From Aldrovandia affinis (taxonomy: Eukaryota > Chordata > Actinopteri > Notacanthiformes > Halosauridae), in the NCBI GenBank assembly GCA_029706075.1, contig JAINUG010000072.1:3103367-3167366 (forward strand): DNA of 64,000 bases. The letters run 5' to 3'. Below the pieces are notes generated by a model. That model was not told the DNA's origin, did no database searches, and worked only from the letters and a program-made list of their open reading frames with translations. Of this stretch, positions 34,483 through 47,046 are shown in pieces; within the stretch, counting starts at the first letter, position 1, and each line of letters begins with the position of its first letter. Made by a program: the position numbers and the translations under genes.

Positions 34483-36345
34483 TGCTTGTCTTTCCACTTG
34501 CCCAAAAGCTGGGGGTAATGGCAGTAACCCTGTTAACCGTTGCTCTGTCCCTTAGTCACTTGCTATTCACTGATAGAAGAACTATCAATGTTTTTCTGCT
34601 AAGGGCATTGTTTACATTTTTCACATTTGTTTTTCTCCATCCTCTCTATTTGTTTTGTTTATTTTCAATTTTGGGCGCCTAACAACTTTTTCTGACATAC
34701 ATTTTTCTCTACCTACCACTATTTTTATGTTTTTAATTTTGAAAGATGTTGACAATGTTGACATTGGTAGGCTGGCTAAAAATCCATGTGCTACATTTTT
34801 CTGATAATACCTTTTCTCCTATTGTTTGAAACAAGTTTTTCATGTACTAATGTTGTTAGATGTTGAATTTTCATGGGTCACGAATTGTAAAAAAAATTTA
34901 AGCCTATTCAAAATGTATTTTTTTCTGTTTATTTGGGGCACTTCTGCCACCCCCATGCATCACCTATTCTGCATACCCCCTAACTGCGCCCCTGTGTCTA
35001 CATATACTGTAATATAAAAGGTGAAATAATCCAAGCTCTCACCTGCCTCACACATGAAGGATTTTATGATGCACAAACAACATGAACAAAAAGTCTTCTG
35101 GACATGGGCAGAATAAATAATCTCTGTGAAAAAGGACTGCGGTCACAGTCGCTGCTTTCGATTTGTAACCATCCTATAAATGTCAAACTAAACCAACATT
35201 GAAGACAAGGCGTTAACACCCTGCGTTTCCCCTCCCTTTGGTTTCTGGTGAATTTTGTGAGCTGGTGTTTGTTTGTCTCAAGTGATCTGTGAAGAATGGC
35301 CTTAATTTTGTCTGTTGTGTTGTATTATCTCTCCCTGTCCTTTGTGGTTGCAGTGCCTATTTTTTATCAGCCAGTTCCATTAATGAAACTATCCAGCAGA
35401 ACTAATCAAAACATGAGCTGAATTAATCAACCCCTGGCAGCCCAGAACTCTTTACGTTGTGGCTAATTACTTGTGACAACTGTTTCAATGCAGATGTCAG
35501 ATGCCTGGACACTCATCTTGTGGCACTGAGCTCTAAACAGCACCTTCAGAGAGCGGACACCTATTCTGAATTAAACAATCCTACACCTATCGACAGGTGT
35601 AGGATTACCATCCATTCGTATCAATATACTTTTTTTTTAATGTGGTCAAAACATGAGTTGACTTCACATGCAACAAATAATTTATGAAAATCCTCATTGT
35701 CTGCCAGGATTCCTAGGTTAACTGTCACAAGGAACTTTAGCACCTCATAATGACATGCAAGTACGGAAGAATACTAGTGCCAAAAAGACCTGAATTTAGG
35801 AACGTGTTGAATTCAACCATTTTGAATTTATTGACTGCATTTTATAGTTTTGAATTTGTTGGGTGTGAATTAAAATGTTTAAAAATCATAGGTTCTGTAA
35901 AAATGTTGTAAAAATACAGGTTCTGAAAATTCACATCTCAAAAATGTAGCTTCCCACTATTCTAATCTTGAAAAATTAGGTTCCCAAAACACAAATCTCC
36001 AAAATTCAAATTCCCTAAAGTCAAGTTGCAAAAATTCCGTTTCCAAACGTGATCTGGGTTACTCAGGAAAAAAAGAATGTGGATGCAATCGATGTCGCTT
36101 CTAGCCAATTGCAAACCTCTAGCCTTCCACCTGAGAACCTGGCCAACACCTGCAGACCTGAGACACATGCAGCAATGAACTCCCAACAAACAGATCATCG
36201 AACGTTAAGTGCAGACAAAGTTTTATTATCTATCCACTTGCAACGCACTTTGTAACTAGGCTAGGTTATCTGTATTGCTGATCAGTTAACTCTAGCTATA
36301 GAAGCAATATGTTGACTAAGCCTGCAAATATCGGTTGGACACAGG
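34483..36345. other. Non-coding, nothing recognised
   Basis: AT-rich. The plus frame 34347-34682 overlaps a MITE and then hydrophobic low-complexity sequence; I do not regard it as a gene. The stretch 35860-36040 has repeated TTCxAAAAxT-like words without defined units. Confidence 0.45.
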
Positions 36346-36679
36346 GGTGTGTCAACAGGCACATTTTATGAGGAGAAAAGCAAAGACATATTGTTAAAAA
36401 ATGTATTTGAGTTTCAATGCCTTACATGTGAGATAAAAAACCAGGAATAAAAACAGGACAGACAAGTCTTCCAATACCTAATTAACAGATAAACACTTTA
36501 AATGTCAACTTCAGCAAGGTGTTCAGGTGTGCACCCAGTGTGGTAATACCATTCATGAGTCATTTTATTTTTAAATAAATTTTTATGTGTGACAGCTCAA
36601 ACAAGAAGGATGGAAAATTATCTTCTAAATAAAAATCATAACTCAGTTCACCTGTTGAAAGTGAACGCAAAGCAAACAG
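36346..36679. repeat. Unnamed dispersed repeat, copy 1
   Basis: Runs from TGTGTCAACAGGCACATTTT to GCAAAGCAAACAG and matches copy 2 (37235-37570) in the same direction with about 10% difference. No coding sequence. Confidence 0.8.
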
Positions 36680-37059
36680 CTCAAATACTGCTATATTAAA
36701 ATTGAGTTAAAAAGCAACTGCGATTTTTAGTATTACTGATAGTATCTGTAATATACTGATAGTAAAAAGGTCAATACCTTGGAATGTTCTATGAGGGAGA
36801 GAGAGACTCCGTAACTTTTTGACTGAATAAAGCAAATAACAAGGACGGAAAAAGCCCAGGGCAGGACAGAAAGTGTTCACTGGTATTAAAAGAAAGTCAA
36901 AGCTTAGTTTATCCTTGGCAGTGTATGCATACCACTTTTGGCTTGCAGCAAGGAGTTACAATACAATAATACAAGACAAGATATATAATACAAAATACAA
37001 AAACAACATATACAAATAATAATTAAAAGAATATATAAAAATTAAAAAGAACCATATTA

Positions 37060-37830
37060 AGTTATAATATTGCATGGCCAGGGTCATGGAGAAAGGAGGG
37101 TGGGGGTCTATCTGTGCAAAGTAAGAATATTAATTGCACGTCGGATGTAGGAGTACTTCATTCTGTTGCACTTGGCCCGTGGCTGCCTGACCCTATGGTC
37201 TGAGAGGAGAGCTACAGATTTCTCACACAGAGGAGTGTGTCAACAAGGACATTTTATGAGGAGAAAAGCGAAGACATATTGTTAAAAAATGTATTTGAGT
37301 TTCAAAGCCTTACACGTGAGGTAAAAACCAGGAAGAAAAGTCTTCCAATAACTAATTAACAGATAAACAGCTTTAAAAAAATAAAAAACCTTTAAATGTC
37401 AACTTCAGCAAGAGGGTGTTCAGGTGTGCACCCAATGTGGTAATACCATTCATGAGTCATTTTATTTTTAAAGTGATGTGTGACAGTTCAAACAAGAAGG
37501 ATAAAAAATTATCTTATAAATAAAAATCATAACTCAGTTCACCTGTTGAAAGTGAAGGCAAAGCAAACAGTAGTTTAAAGTTATTAATTTTAGGACTGAA
37601 ACCTACAAGCACAGAGTAAAAGTAGCATACAGTATAAATATATACAGTATATATTCCTCACACAGAGGAATCCAAGAGTCCCATGGGTCCAAGAATCCAT
37701 CTCAGAGCTATCCAAGATATCATGAGCTTTGGGAAATACCTGATGACTGCCAGTGATCTTACTACCCGCCTTTACAATGCTATTGACAATATTGAGCGTC
37801 CTTAAAAACACAATCTCTGTTGACCTTTCT
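37060..37830 (-). mobile_element. LINE 3' fragment, split by unnamed insert
   Basis: On the minus strand 37811-37660 encodes RTLNIVNSIVKAGSKITG and FPKAHDILDSSEMDSWTHGT; across the insert, 37221-37085 encodes SVALLSDHRVRQPRAKCNRM and KYSYIRRAINILTLHR, then a stop. This pattern (a run of K-A-H-x-I-L, then a basic R-x-R-x-x-R-x-x-Y-x-x-S-x-I segment) is that of the C-terminal end of several fish LINE proteins, such as the Rex1 group. I am not sure of the clade. Confidence 0.55.
37235..37656. mobile_element. Unnamed insert, copy 2 of the repeat, 13-bp target duplication
   Basis: CTCACACAGAGGA stands at 37222-37234 and again at 37657-37669, and the LINE frame resumes correctly after it. The insert is 422 bp; its first 336 bp match copy 1. 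The right part ends in TATATACAGTATATATTC. A 13-bp duplication points to target-primed (LINE-driven) insertion, so this may be a SINE or other retroposon; I recognise no tRNA, 5S or 7SL head. Confidence 0.7.
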
Positions 37831-37849
37831 TATAAATAGCGTTGATTAC

Positions 37850-38118
37850 ACTTTATTTTAAGGAACACCTTATAACAACTGTATAACTACCTAATTAGAC
37901 AATTATAAACTGTTTGCAGGCATTTATAAGGCATTGTTCAAGCAACATCTTATTCATGCATTAATTAAACATGATTATTCTGTAAATTAGATGAAGGCTA
38001 GGGTTAGGTTTAAGGCTGGGATGGAGTTAAGGTTGGGGCCAAAGCTTAATCAGTCATCAATTAAGTGAGATGAATCAAAACTTAATTAAACCTCAATATG
38101 TGTTCCTTAAAATAAAGT
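37850..38118. mobile_element. MITE with CTTTATTTTAAGGAACAC ends
   Basis: Perfect 18-bp inverted repeats at 37851-37868 and 38100-38117. The 270-bp element is non-coding and contains GGGTTAGG-like words. Superfamily not assigned. Confidence 0.85.
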
Positions 38119-41042
38119 TAAAAAACAATCAGTATTTACATTAAAGTTCAGTTTATGATCAATGTCAGTTTTAAAGTATTTGTAACGCAAATTGAATGCT
38201 CTGGCCCTTAATAAAGGTTTCAGAGTATAGGTCGGATTTCATCCCAAAATGAATAGTCATGTCTTTTGCTTTAGATACATCAAGGTGCAGAAATGCAGAT
38301 ATTCCTGTACTTGTGTTTGCTCAATAACGAGAGCTCCAAAATTGTGTTTGGTCACAAATGTTTTACTTTTGTTAATATTATTATGGAAATTGTTGGTTTC
38401 ATATGAGGTAAACTATTATCTGTAGCTTACATTAAAAGAAGAAACAAAATGTTAAAAAATCTTTTTTTTTCATAAGCAATGGTGAAAGAAGGGTGTTATA
38501 TGAAACTGTAAATTTTTCATGCATGATTCATCTGAACAGAATTTAAATTCACTGCTTTTTGCATTTAGCTTGACTTTTTTAAACATTGATAAAGAATGAT
38601 AGTGAATTCCAGTGTTTTGATGAGTTTCTTTGATGAGTCATTTTGATAATATATCCTCCCAAGTTTTAGCCCTTTTTTTATTCAACACAAATACACTGCC
38701 ATGGTATATGTAGAATCCTGTAAGATTCCACTCAAACACACCAAATGGCGGACGTGTCCGAGTGTTGAAGGATAGCATGTAGCCTTACCTTAGTGTTACC
38801 GGAACGGGATTAAATGGAGGTTAATTAACTCCAACTCTATCTGACTCCAATGTATGTTAGCTTTTCTCTCTGTTAACTGTTACTGCTAGAATCGTAAAGG
38901 CAAATGAGAGACTGTAGTCTCTCGTCTCGCATAGTGTGGCTCTATATGTGTTTCCATCTCTATATGAGATGCAGACGTGCCTTTGGCCTGTGTAAAGCCT
39001 AGCAAGGATACAGTTGCGTATCTTGCAATGGCACTAATGTATAGGCAGCTACGGAGTGCAACGTTCTATGTGTGTGTGTTAAAACCACAACGTGTAACTG
39101 CAGTCTAGATTAATGAGAGATGCTTTGGTATGAAAATGTTTATTAGCTGGACTTGCAGAAAAACATCAAACAGAATTTGCGTAATGTAAGAACACAAAAA
39201 CGGCTATACGTGCAGGAGGTCGTAATACGAATCTCCTCGATGTATGCCACCTTTCCCCCTATATACCCACACATCAAAGGAAACCATAAAACACCAAACA
39301 AGGACACAATCACTGAAAAACGGAACCACTTCCTGCGCTGTTTCTGTACGCGCATCACACCGCCAGTCTCACAGACAGCCGCTGACTGCAGATCATTTGC
39401 ATTTGCACCATTTACTTTTGAACGGTGTTCTGAGATCTCCATCTGCTCATGACATCAGCTCTCCAACGACACCAAACATGATTACACTGTACATGTAAAT
39501 GATGAAGTTACAGTATAACACATTAAACTCAGTGATGTGGTCAAATCTTGAGAACAGCCCCCACCATGTCCTGTTTTGCTGAGACAGCAGGATCAGTGTG
39601 GGGCCTGTGAGACGTCTGGGGCAATACCATTGTTCTCGCCTGTTGGCTCCCTGCTGGCAACATCAACATAGTTCACACTCTTTGGGGTTACTTCAGGGCA
39701 TAGTTCTGTGAACTGCCCTACAGATAGGTTACATACATAAGATGAACAGGAGGGGAGGAAATTCATTCTGAATTCTGGCTCAGCCGGTGACATTTGTCTG
39801 GTGACGAATTCTTAATAATTGAAGGCTCATTGTAAGTGTTAGCACACATCCCCAGGGGCTGCCTTTCCCTGGCAATGTAGCTGCCGTCGCCATGGTCCCC
39901 GTAGCGTCAGACCAATTTGTTTGCTGTGGGGTCTGTTGCTCTTGTCTTCGTGGGTTTAATTGGCTCGGTCCAGTGTAGCTCTTGATTTCTGGAGTGGAGA
40001 GCGGTTCATCACTGACTCAATTAGAGGGCCAGAGCAACAGGTGAACAGAGGGCACCAGGGACCCACCAGATTGTGTAGAAATGATCACAGCTCCCAGTCC
40101 TCAGCCCGTTCTTTCATCTCCAGCTGACTCTGCCACTGGCTCATTAGCATGGAGCACAGCAATCATTCAAAACATAATTTCAAGCTTCCGTTAACAAACA
40201 TCTCAAAGTCATTGTTTAATAGCCTTGTTCACCTTTAAAACCAAGATAAGATTACAATTATAAAGGTCAGTCTGAACAATAAGTGAAATGTAGCAAACCG
40301 GAAGCATTCTCAATAAAAAAAATGACAGTGTACACTGTGTATTTTGTTCATAGACATGATTTGGAGACAGGAGAAGATGTTAGTGAGAAAATAAAGTGAA
40401 AAAAATAAGGCATGCACTTTGCTCACTTGTCCAAAAAGACACACACACAAACAAAAGATGTATGTAACATGCAATCAATACTCATTTGTTATAGGATGGT
40501 CCCCCATAGATTTATTTTAACAATGGCCAAGCAGGTAACGGCATAGAGCACTCAGTATATCCCAGTGGCTTTTTGGATGCATATAATTTTTTATGCCATA
40601 AAGGGCTTTGGCCACATGCTAACCCCTGTGGATATGCTGATATGATATCTTCTCATAGATCTGCTAGATGTTCTCCAAGTTGTTAGCCTTTAGGGAAATG
40701 TCACCTCAGGAAGTTAAAATACATTTATTGGGTCACATTTGATGGAAGATATTGCAGGGATTCAATGAACTCTCCAGAGGGAGATATTGGGAATTGTAAA
40801 GATGTGTTTCTGAGGAAAGCGGTTTACTTTGTATTCTGTCTGCCATAGTCTGGACTACACATTTGTATGCATGGCATCAAATTATGGTATCTTTAATTGG
40901 GTTGTGTCTGGGTTCTTCCCCTCAGTTTACTTCCTCGTTCACTTACTTCAATTTCCTTGAATCCTACCAAGTCGATGCTACGGCACAATGATGCATACTT
41001 TCCAGCAATATGAAATTGATAGAATAGGACAATATCAATATA
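38119..41042. other. Non-coding, nothing recognised
   Basis: A 2.9-kb stretch without recognised elements. Overlapping open frames on both strands at 39143-39498 look like chance: no domain, and all frames are open together because stops are rare in that CA-rich patch. 39500-40150 is GC-richer but has no coding match I recognise. It is one of the longest element-free stretches and so a candidate place for conserved non-coding sequence. Confidence 0.45.
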
Positions 41043-41580
41043 CAGTGGGGTCCAAAAGTCTGAGTCAACTACCAAGATCTGTTTGTTTTCATTCATCAAA
41101 AACTTACACAAACTTTTAACTCAGGAGAGCAATTTGACCTCTACTTCACTAAGCTTTGCTGACATGATTACAAACAGCTGCAAAAACTTTTGCAAAGAAA
41201 GCGTTCTTTTTCAAGGTTAAAGCACCTGCAGTAGCAACGAGAACACAGAGGACCATATTAATTACGATATTAATGAATATCCTGTATTGATTGTTACAAG
41301 ACCAAAACAACCCACACTGTGTATTAGGAGTGCCCATTAAAACTTAAATGAAAAAGAAGGTGTCACAACATTTTGAGGAAATGAAAGGCAATGGTGTGCA
41401 AACAAAATATTTATAGATATTTCATACCTTTCTCCAAAATTTGTTTTATTTGTATCAGTGTTTTATGACATTCTTGAATAACAAATACCACATGAATAAA
41501 AATGTATTTTGTGTTAGTTTTTGATGAACAATGAAAACAAACAGATCTTGGTGGTGGACTCAGACTTTTGGACCCCACTG
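41043..41580. mobile_element. Tc1-type MITE with CAGTGGGGTCCAAAAGTC ends
   Basis: Inverted repeats of about 60 bp (CAGTGGGGTCCAAAAGTCTG and then CCAAGATCTGTTTGTTTTC) at both ends, each flanked by TA (41041-41042, 41581-41582). 538 bp, no transposase. Confidence 0.92.
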
Positions 41581-41591
41581 TATGTATGTTA

Positions 41592-42415
41592 TCTCAGTGG
41601 GCACTTTATTAGGTACACCTTTACACCTGCTCATTAATGCAATGATCTAATCAGCCAATCAAGTGGCAGCAACTCAATGCATAAAAGCATGCAGACATGG
41701 TCAAGAGGTTCAGTTGTTGTTCAGACCAAAATTCTGAATGGGGAAGAAATGTGATCCAAGTGACTTTGACTGTGGAATGATTGTTGGTGCCAGTCGGGGT
41801 GGTATGAGTGTCTCAGAAACTGCTGATCTCATGAGATTTTCATGCACAACAGTCTCTAGAGTTTACAGAGAAACAGTTCTGTGGGTGAAAACGCCTTGTT
41901 AATGAGAGAGGTCAGAGGAGAATGGCCAGACTGGTTCAAACTGACAGGAAGGAGACAGTAACTCAAATAACCAGGCATTATAACAGTGGTATGCAGAAGA
42001 GCATCTCTTAATGCACAACACATTGAACCTTCAAGTGGATAGGCTACAGCAGCAGAAGACCACACCGGGTTCCACTCCTGTTAGCTAAGAACAGGAAGGT
42101 GACACTACAGTTCACAGGCTCACCAAAACTGGACAGTTGGAGATTGGAAAAACGTTGCCTGGTCTGACAAATCTAGATTTCTGCTGCGACATGCAAATGG
42201 TAGGGTCAGAATTTGGCTTAAACAACATGAATCCATGCATCCATCCTGCCTTGGCTGGTGGTTGCTGGTGGTAATGGTGTAATGGTGTGGGAAATGTTTT
42301 CTTGGCACACATTAGGCCCCTTAATACCAATTGAGCATTGTTTAAATGCTACAGCCTACCTTGAGTCTTGTTGCTGACTATGTGAATCCCTTTATGACCA
42401 CAGTCTACCCATCTT
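41592..42415 (+). mobile_element. Tc1/mariner-like element, 5' half, family of 9278
   Basis: Left end CTCAGTGGGCACTTTATTAG is followed by the same leader as the 9278 family. The transposase N-terminus reads MGKKCDPSDFDCGMIVGASR and ISETAD-like words near 41738-41870. Then decayed matches run to a point just after VADYVNPFMTTVYPSS (about 42415), where the sequence stops. The last third and right end are missing. Stops and shifts interrupt the frame. Confidence 0.85.
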
Positions 42416-42429
42416 CATTTCATTTTCTT

Positions 42430-43095
42430 ACTTCATGGAATCAAAATTGATTTATTTGGGATTTCTTACTACTGATCAACACAAAATATGATATAATGTC
42501 AAATTTAAAAAAATGTCAAAAAACAACACTAAAGCTTTTTAATAATTAATTACAAATAAAAACAGACAATATTTAATTGCATAAGTATTCAACTGTTTTT
42601 CTAAGTCACATAAATAAACTAGTGCAAACAATTGTCTTCAGGTAACAAAAAGTTATTTGATTGGAGTCCACCTGTGTACAAATAAGGTGTTTCAAATTAT
42701 TTTCAAATTAATAAAACCCATTAAAATGTGAGAGGTCTCACAGTTGGTTAGTGCAATTCCAAATTAGAGTGTCATCATCAAGACCAAACAATATTCAATC
42801 CGAGATAATGTTTTTCAAAAGCACCAATCATGAGAAAATATCCCCCGGAGCACTGTTAAGTCAATCATGAAGAAATGGAGAGAATATGGTACTGTGAATT
42901 TGGCCAGAACAGGCTGGCCTCCAAAACTGAGCATCCATGCAAGAAGGGCACTTCTTAGGGAGGCCAGCAAGAGGCCTATGAAAACTGTAACGGCAGTCTT
43001 TCATGGCAGACATGGGAGAAACTGTCCATGGAACAACAATAGCCCAGGCACTTCACAAATCTGTGCTTTAGGGAGGGTGGCAATAAGAATGCTAT
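42430..43095 (+). mobile_element. Tc1-like element fragment, third family
   Basis: An AT-rich leader is followed by a transposase N-terminal region. Both ends are missing or decayed; the inner end stops near 43095 where the catalytic domain should begin. A different Tc1 end begins 33 bp later. Confidence 0.7.
42867..43090 (+). pseudogene. Tc1 transposase N-terminal part
   Basis: The frame reads MKKWREYGTVNLARTGWPPK then LSIHARRALLREASKRPMKT. This is the end of the first helix-turn-helix region, the GRPPKLS-type linker (G-W-P here) and the start of the second DNA-binding region. Further matches (LGRVAIRML) follow in frame only after a scrambled stretch. The catalytic D-D-E region is absent, so nothing functional can be made. 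Confidence 0.8.
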
Positions 43096-43127
43096 TGAAT
43101 AGATTTTATACCCACTGTGTATGCATA

Positions 43128-43255
43128 CAGTGCCTTGCAAAAGTACTCAGACCCTTGGAAATTTTTCAAATGTTGCCTGATTAAAAATCATACTTTCAAT
43201 TTTTTTTACATTTAATATTTTTTCTTTAAAACTCACATGCTCAAACAGAATTTTT
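43128..43255. mobile_element. Tc1-like left terminus, truncated
   Basis: CAGTGCCTTGCAAAAGTACT after a TA (43126-43127) is the terminus of another very common fish Tc1 family, followed by about 100 bp of its leader. No right end in the window. Confidence 0.7.
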
Positions 43256-43547
43256 ATAAATAAGAATATTTAAAATAAAAATAGAACTTGTTCTGTCACT
43301 GTCTGAAGAAAAACACGAATCTCCACTTTTGGCGTTTTCTTTTTTTTTCTTCATACGTGGAAAATAGGCATACAACTCTATGTACCCAGAGCTCAGGGGC
43401 CAATGAAAAGTTATTAAATTATATAATAATTTTAACAAGTTTCTCCATTGGCTGTCAGAAGTGCCTGTCAAAAACACATATCTCCTCCCTGCCTGAAGAC
43501 CGATTTTACACAACACTACTTCGTCTGCAGTGCTGCTGCATTGACAA
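43256..43547. other. Non-coding, nothing recognised
   Basis: Short open frames on both strands overlap here without a domain. Confidence 0.5.
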
Positions 43548-43803
43548 AGGCGACATACCACCTCCTCCAAGATGGAATTCGCCAAGCCGTCGACAATAAC
43601 TCTGGTACAGAGCCACTGTTGTACGCAATGAGTTCATACAGGCTTCCCTCCCAGATCCCTCAGGGCTGACAGCCAATTGTCGCCCCGAACAGGACTTCTG
43701 GCCAGAGCCAGGCTGGCACACCCAGGGCTCCAACCCCCGACCGCAGTGGGCAACCTGTACTCTAGTCGAGTGCCTTTACCATTGCTCCACCCAGGGGCCT
43801 CAG
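43548..43803 (-). repeat. tRNA-derived SINE
   Basis: In the minus direction the head GGTGGAGCAATGGTAAAGGC resembles a tRNA A-box region, and GGGGTTGGAGCCC a worn B box. The body contains GGTTGCCCACTGCGG, CTGGCTCTGGCCAG and GACAATTGGCTGTC, all shared with the copies at 45230 and 62512. The 3' part holds CCATCTTGGAGGAGG. Confidence 0.8.
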
Positions 43804-45228
43804 GTATTAGTTATTTAATGAAAGTATAAATGAAAGCTTGAAAGCCACAAATGTGAAAATTGTGCAAGGGTACCTTTGCAAGGAACTGCAAGGCACCTTT
43901 CCATATTTTCAATCATAGAGTATTACTAAAATTGAGTTGTATAAACTGCAAATGCAATCTAAGGCAATTGTGTTTTTACACTTTAGGTGGTGATAAATGT
44001 AATGGTTACGCGTATATAATATATACACAGTTATGGGTATTTCAAAATATATACACAACTGTAAATATTCATGCCCACCTACATTTTCTTGACAATGAAA
44101 TGCTGTGCATAATGCACCAAACCAGGACGAGAGGACACAGATTTGTATGAAGCCTGTTGATGAATCAACTGAGCATTTGATGAACAAATACAGCAGTACT
44201 CAATTTCCCATTTTGGCCATCAATTGTGGATAGTTTGTTCCTTATTAATGTGCGTACACTGAGAGAATAGTATTATGCTTCTTGTGATCTCTTCTGCAGG
44301 GGCAGCTGTGATTACTCATTCCCACATATGGGGACTAATGCTGCTAAGTGTCACTACCCAATCGCTCATTACTAATGAACTTTCTAAGCAGCTTACTAAC
44401 AAGGGTCAGAGTATTTTAAACAGCTCAATATGGGACACAAACACAAACACACAACACAAACACATCACATGGCATTGTGGCAGTGTTGTGCTACTCCAGA
44501 CTTGAGTGACTTTCAGTAGTTGATGTCTTTCAATTTTGTCCTCACAGTTCTTTGATTCCATATTCCACCATAACATGGCACCGACAGTGAGGAATGGAAT
44601 TGCCCCTCCTTGCTCTTGAGTAACAGAGCCCAAATAACAAAGCCCCCAATCCCCTGACCTTATTCTGTACATCCTACTAAAACTGTAGGATTCTACTTCC
44701 TATGAACCCAATGTGAAAGCATTCGTCATGCCTGATTTCTGGCTTAAGAGCACCAGTTCTCAGCTGTAGCAGCAGCGTTAATTGCACACAACAGACTGAG
44801 CTGACACTGAAGAGACAACAGCAAACCAGGGAATTATGCAGCCACAGGTCACATGTTGTCGAGATTACCCTTTCTCCAGATATCGTGTACCCCATGCAGG
44901 GTGCGTTTGTGTGTGTGTGTGTGTGTTTACTCATGGTAATCTAGCAAAAAGTGTTATTGCTTATTTGAATCATATAGTCCCTTAGCTATACCTAGAGCTA
45001 TCACATGACAAGTAATGTATTGTCACATCTCAGTGTTGAGGTTAGCTACCATGATTGACTAACACAGTGGAAACACAATGCAGTTTAAGAAAGTCAAAGA
45101 TTGTAAAACTACAAGGGAACATGAGAATGGCCATCTAGCTTGAGCAATTAAAAAGGTGACCTGCTGGTATACAGTATTGAGATAACTTACTTCAAATGTA
45201 TGAGAAATAATATCTATTAAAGAAAAAA
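43804..45228. other. Non-coding; GT microsatellite
   Basis: No recognised gene. A GT run lies at 44911-44928. The open frames at 43860-44150, 43909-44187, 44406-44672 and 44677-44934 show no domain. Confidence 0.5.
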
Positions 45229-45474
45229 GTGACATGCGCAGTGACATGCCTCTTCCGAGCCGTCACCGTAACTCCGGTATGCACACAGGGCCGCTCCTAT
45301 ATACAGGGAGCTCGTATCGGCTTCCCTCCCCACTCCCTGGGGCGGACAGCCAATTGCCAACCCCTAGTGGCACTCCCTTCCAGAGTCGAAACTGGTGCAA
45401 CCTGGTGGAATTGAACCTTGTTCGCAGTGGGCAGTGTAGGACTCTCTACTGCTACACCCCCCGGGAGGCCCAGA
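45229..45474 (-). repeat. tRNA-derived SINE, same family
   Basis: Minus-strand head GGGGTGTAGCAGTAGAGAGT with a good B box, GGTTCAATTCC, then the family body with GGCAATTGGCTGTCCGCCCC and GGGAGGGAAGCC. The B box is better preserved than in the 43548 copy. No clean target duplication seen. Confidence 0.8.
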
Positions 45475-46525
45475 TCTATGATTTAAAAAATATTTTATTC
45501 TTCAATTTGCCAGAGACAGTCACACTTTTAAGTAGAGCTTGTCCTTGGAGTAAAGTAATTAAATCTTGTCAGATCACATCTAAACTTACACGAATGAAAA
45601 TTAAATATCTATCTATGGTTGCTGTAGGTTTTGAAATAACAGGAACAATGAACATGAGATAACATGTGCAATAAATTGGTTCCAGGCTCAATAAGTTATT
45701 CATAAGAAGAAAGTACTCCTATGCAGTACTGAGATTAGTACATTCCTTAAACCCCATATTTCAAATTCTTAAAAGTGTCTGTACAAATCATTTGTAGGAT
45801 TTGTTTCTGCATATTTTGTTCTTCAGTGAATGCTGTAATTATGTTGGCAGTCTATATACTTTACTAAAATGTCGCCACAGGTCCACAGGGTAGTTGGCAA
45901 GCAATTGCCATGAGTGCCTCTATTTCAGTAATGCTATGGAATTCAAAAAGAGTTAAGCATTTTCAATAGATTTAGATTTCCCTCTTATTTAAGCCTATCA
46001 CTGAAGGAAGTAATACTTTTATAATACCATTATAAACACAAAAAAAACTTGAGCGAATAGGTTTTATGAAAGAGAAAAATACATTAATCTTGTAAAATAA
46101 TATAATTATAAATAGGCACTTGAAGATTGCTGGTAGAAGGAAGAATGATTTTTCTAATCTTGTAGCCCCATCTTCATTAAATACATGGGATGTGGACCTT
46201 TTAGGAAAATAGTTCCTTAAATTACTATGAAATCCTATGACAGGTGGTTTACACCTTGTATCACTTTCACACAAAAAACAATATCAATTGATTTCAGAAT
46301 GCTCTGTTTGGGTGCAATGCCCACGCTCCACAGACAGAGAATACATCATGTCCCTTTTATGAACTCAGGGCTGACGGGTGGCCATGTGCCCCCAAAACCC
46401 CAAAATGATTATTTTCAGAGCAAATAAAAGGTAATTGTTTATTGCCATAACTCTTGTACATAATGCATCTACTGACCACCGTTTTGGCTACTTTCTAAAC
46501 ATAATCACATGTTAGATTGCAGTTT
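45475..46525. other. Non-coding, nothing recognised
   Basis: AT-rich, no domains or element ends. Confidence 0.5.
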
Positions 46526-46974
46526 TGGTAACACTTCACTCCCTATGAATACCATTGTCATAATGCTTTCTAAGTGTATTTATGCCTATGAGCTATGTAT
46601 AATATCTTATAATGCTTGTGAAAAATGCTTTGCTTCCCATGCAAATGATGGCTCATAAACTATAGTTATATATCATTATGAGAAGGTTTCATAGTGTCTT
46701 ATGAAGCAGTGTTATAATTCCCTATGGGAGATACTCAATAAGAAATAGTCAGGAAATTAATGATAAATGCCCTTTACATTTTAAAGAGTAAAACGTATAA
46801 ATGCCTGATGTATAGATGTTTATAGATATGTATCGATGTTTATATGCAGTTATTAGCATCTATGTTAACCATTACAAGGCAATATGCATAGCACATAAGG
46901 CATTATAAAAAAGCTTAAAATGCATTATGCATTATGTAATATAAATACGAGGGTATTTATAGGAAGTGTTACCA
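46526..46974. mobile_element. MITE with TGGTAACACTTC ends
   Basis: Inverted ends TGGTAACACTTC (46526) and GAAGTGTTACCA (ending 46974), with looser similarity further in (TATGAATACC / GGTATTTATA). 449 bp, non-coding, with many TATAATGC-like short words. A widespread teleost family; superfamily not assigned. Confidence 0.85.
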
Positions 46975-47010
46975 TAGTTTTTAGATGTTGTGCTCATCAT
47001 AACCTAGTAT

Positions 47011-47011
<1 letters not shown>

Positions 47012-47046
<35 letters not shown>

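Noticed and set aside
34347-34682. 111-codon frame with hydrophobic C-terminus as a small membrane protein.
   Set aside because: Its first half is a MITE and the second half is T-rich sequence, which gives Phe/Leu-rich translation by composition.
36346-37570. The two direct repeats as LTRs of a small retroelement (they begin TG and end CA).
   Set aside because: Copy 2 has its own 13-bp target duplication, no matching 5-bp duplication flanks the pair, and the sequence between is a LINE fragment.
39143-39498. Overlapping frames of about 100 codons on both strands.
   Set aside because: No domain, no start context or neighbour supports a gene. Both strands being open at once fits a chance scarcity of stops.
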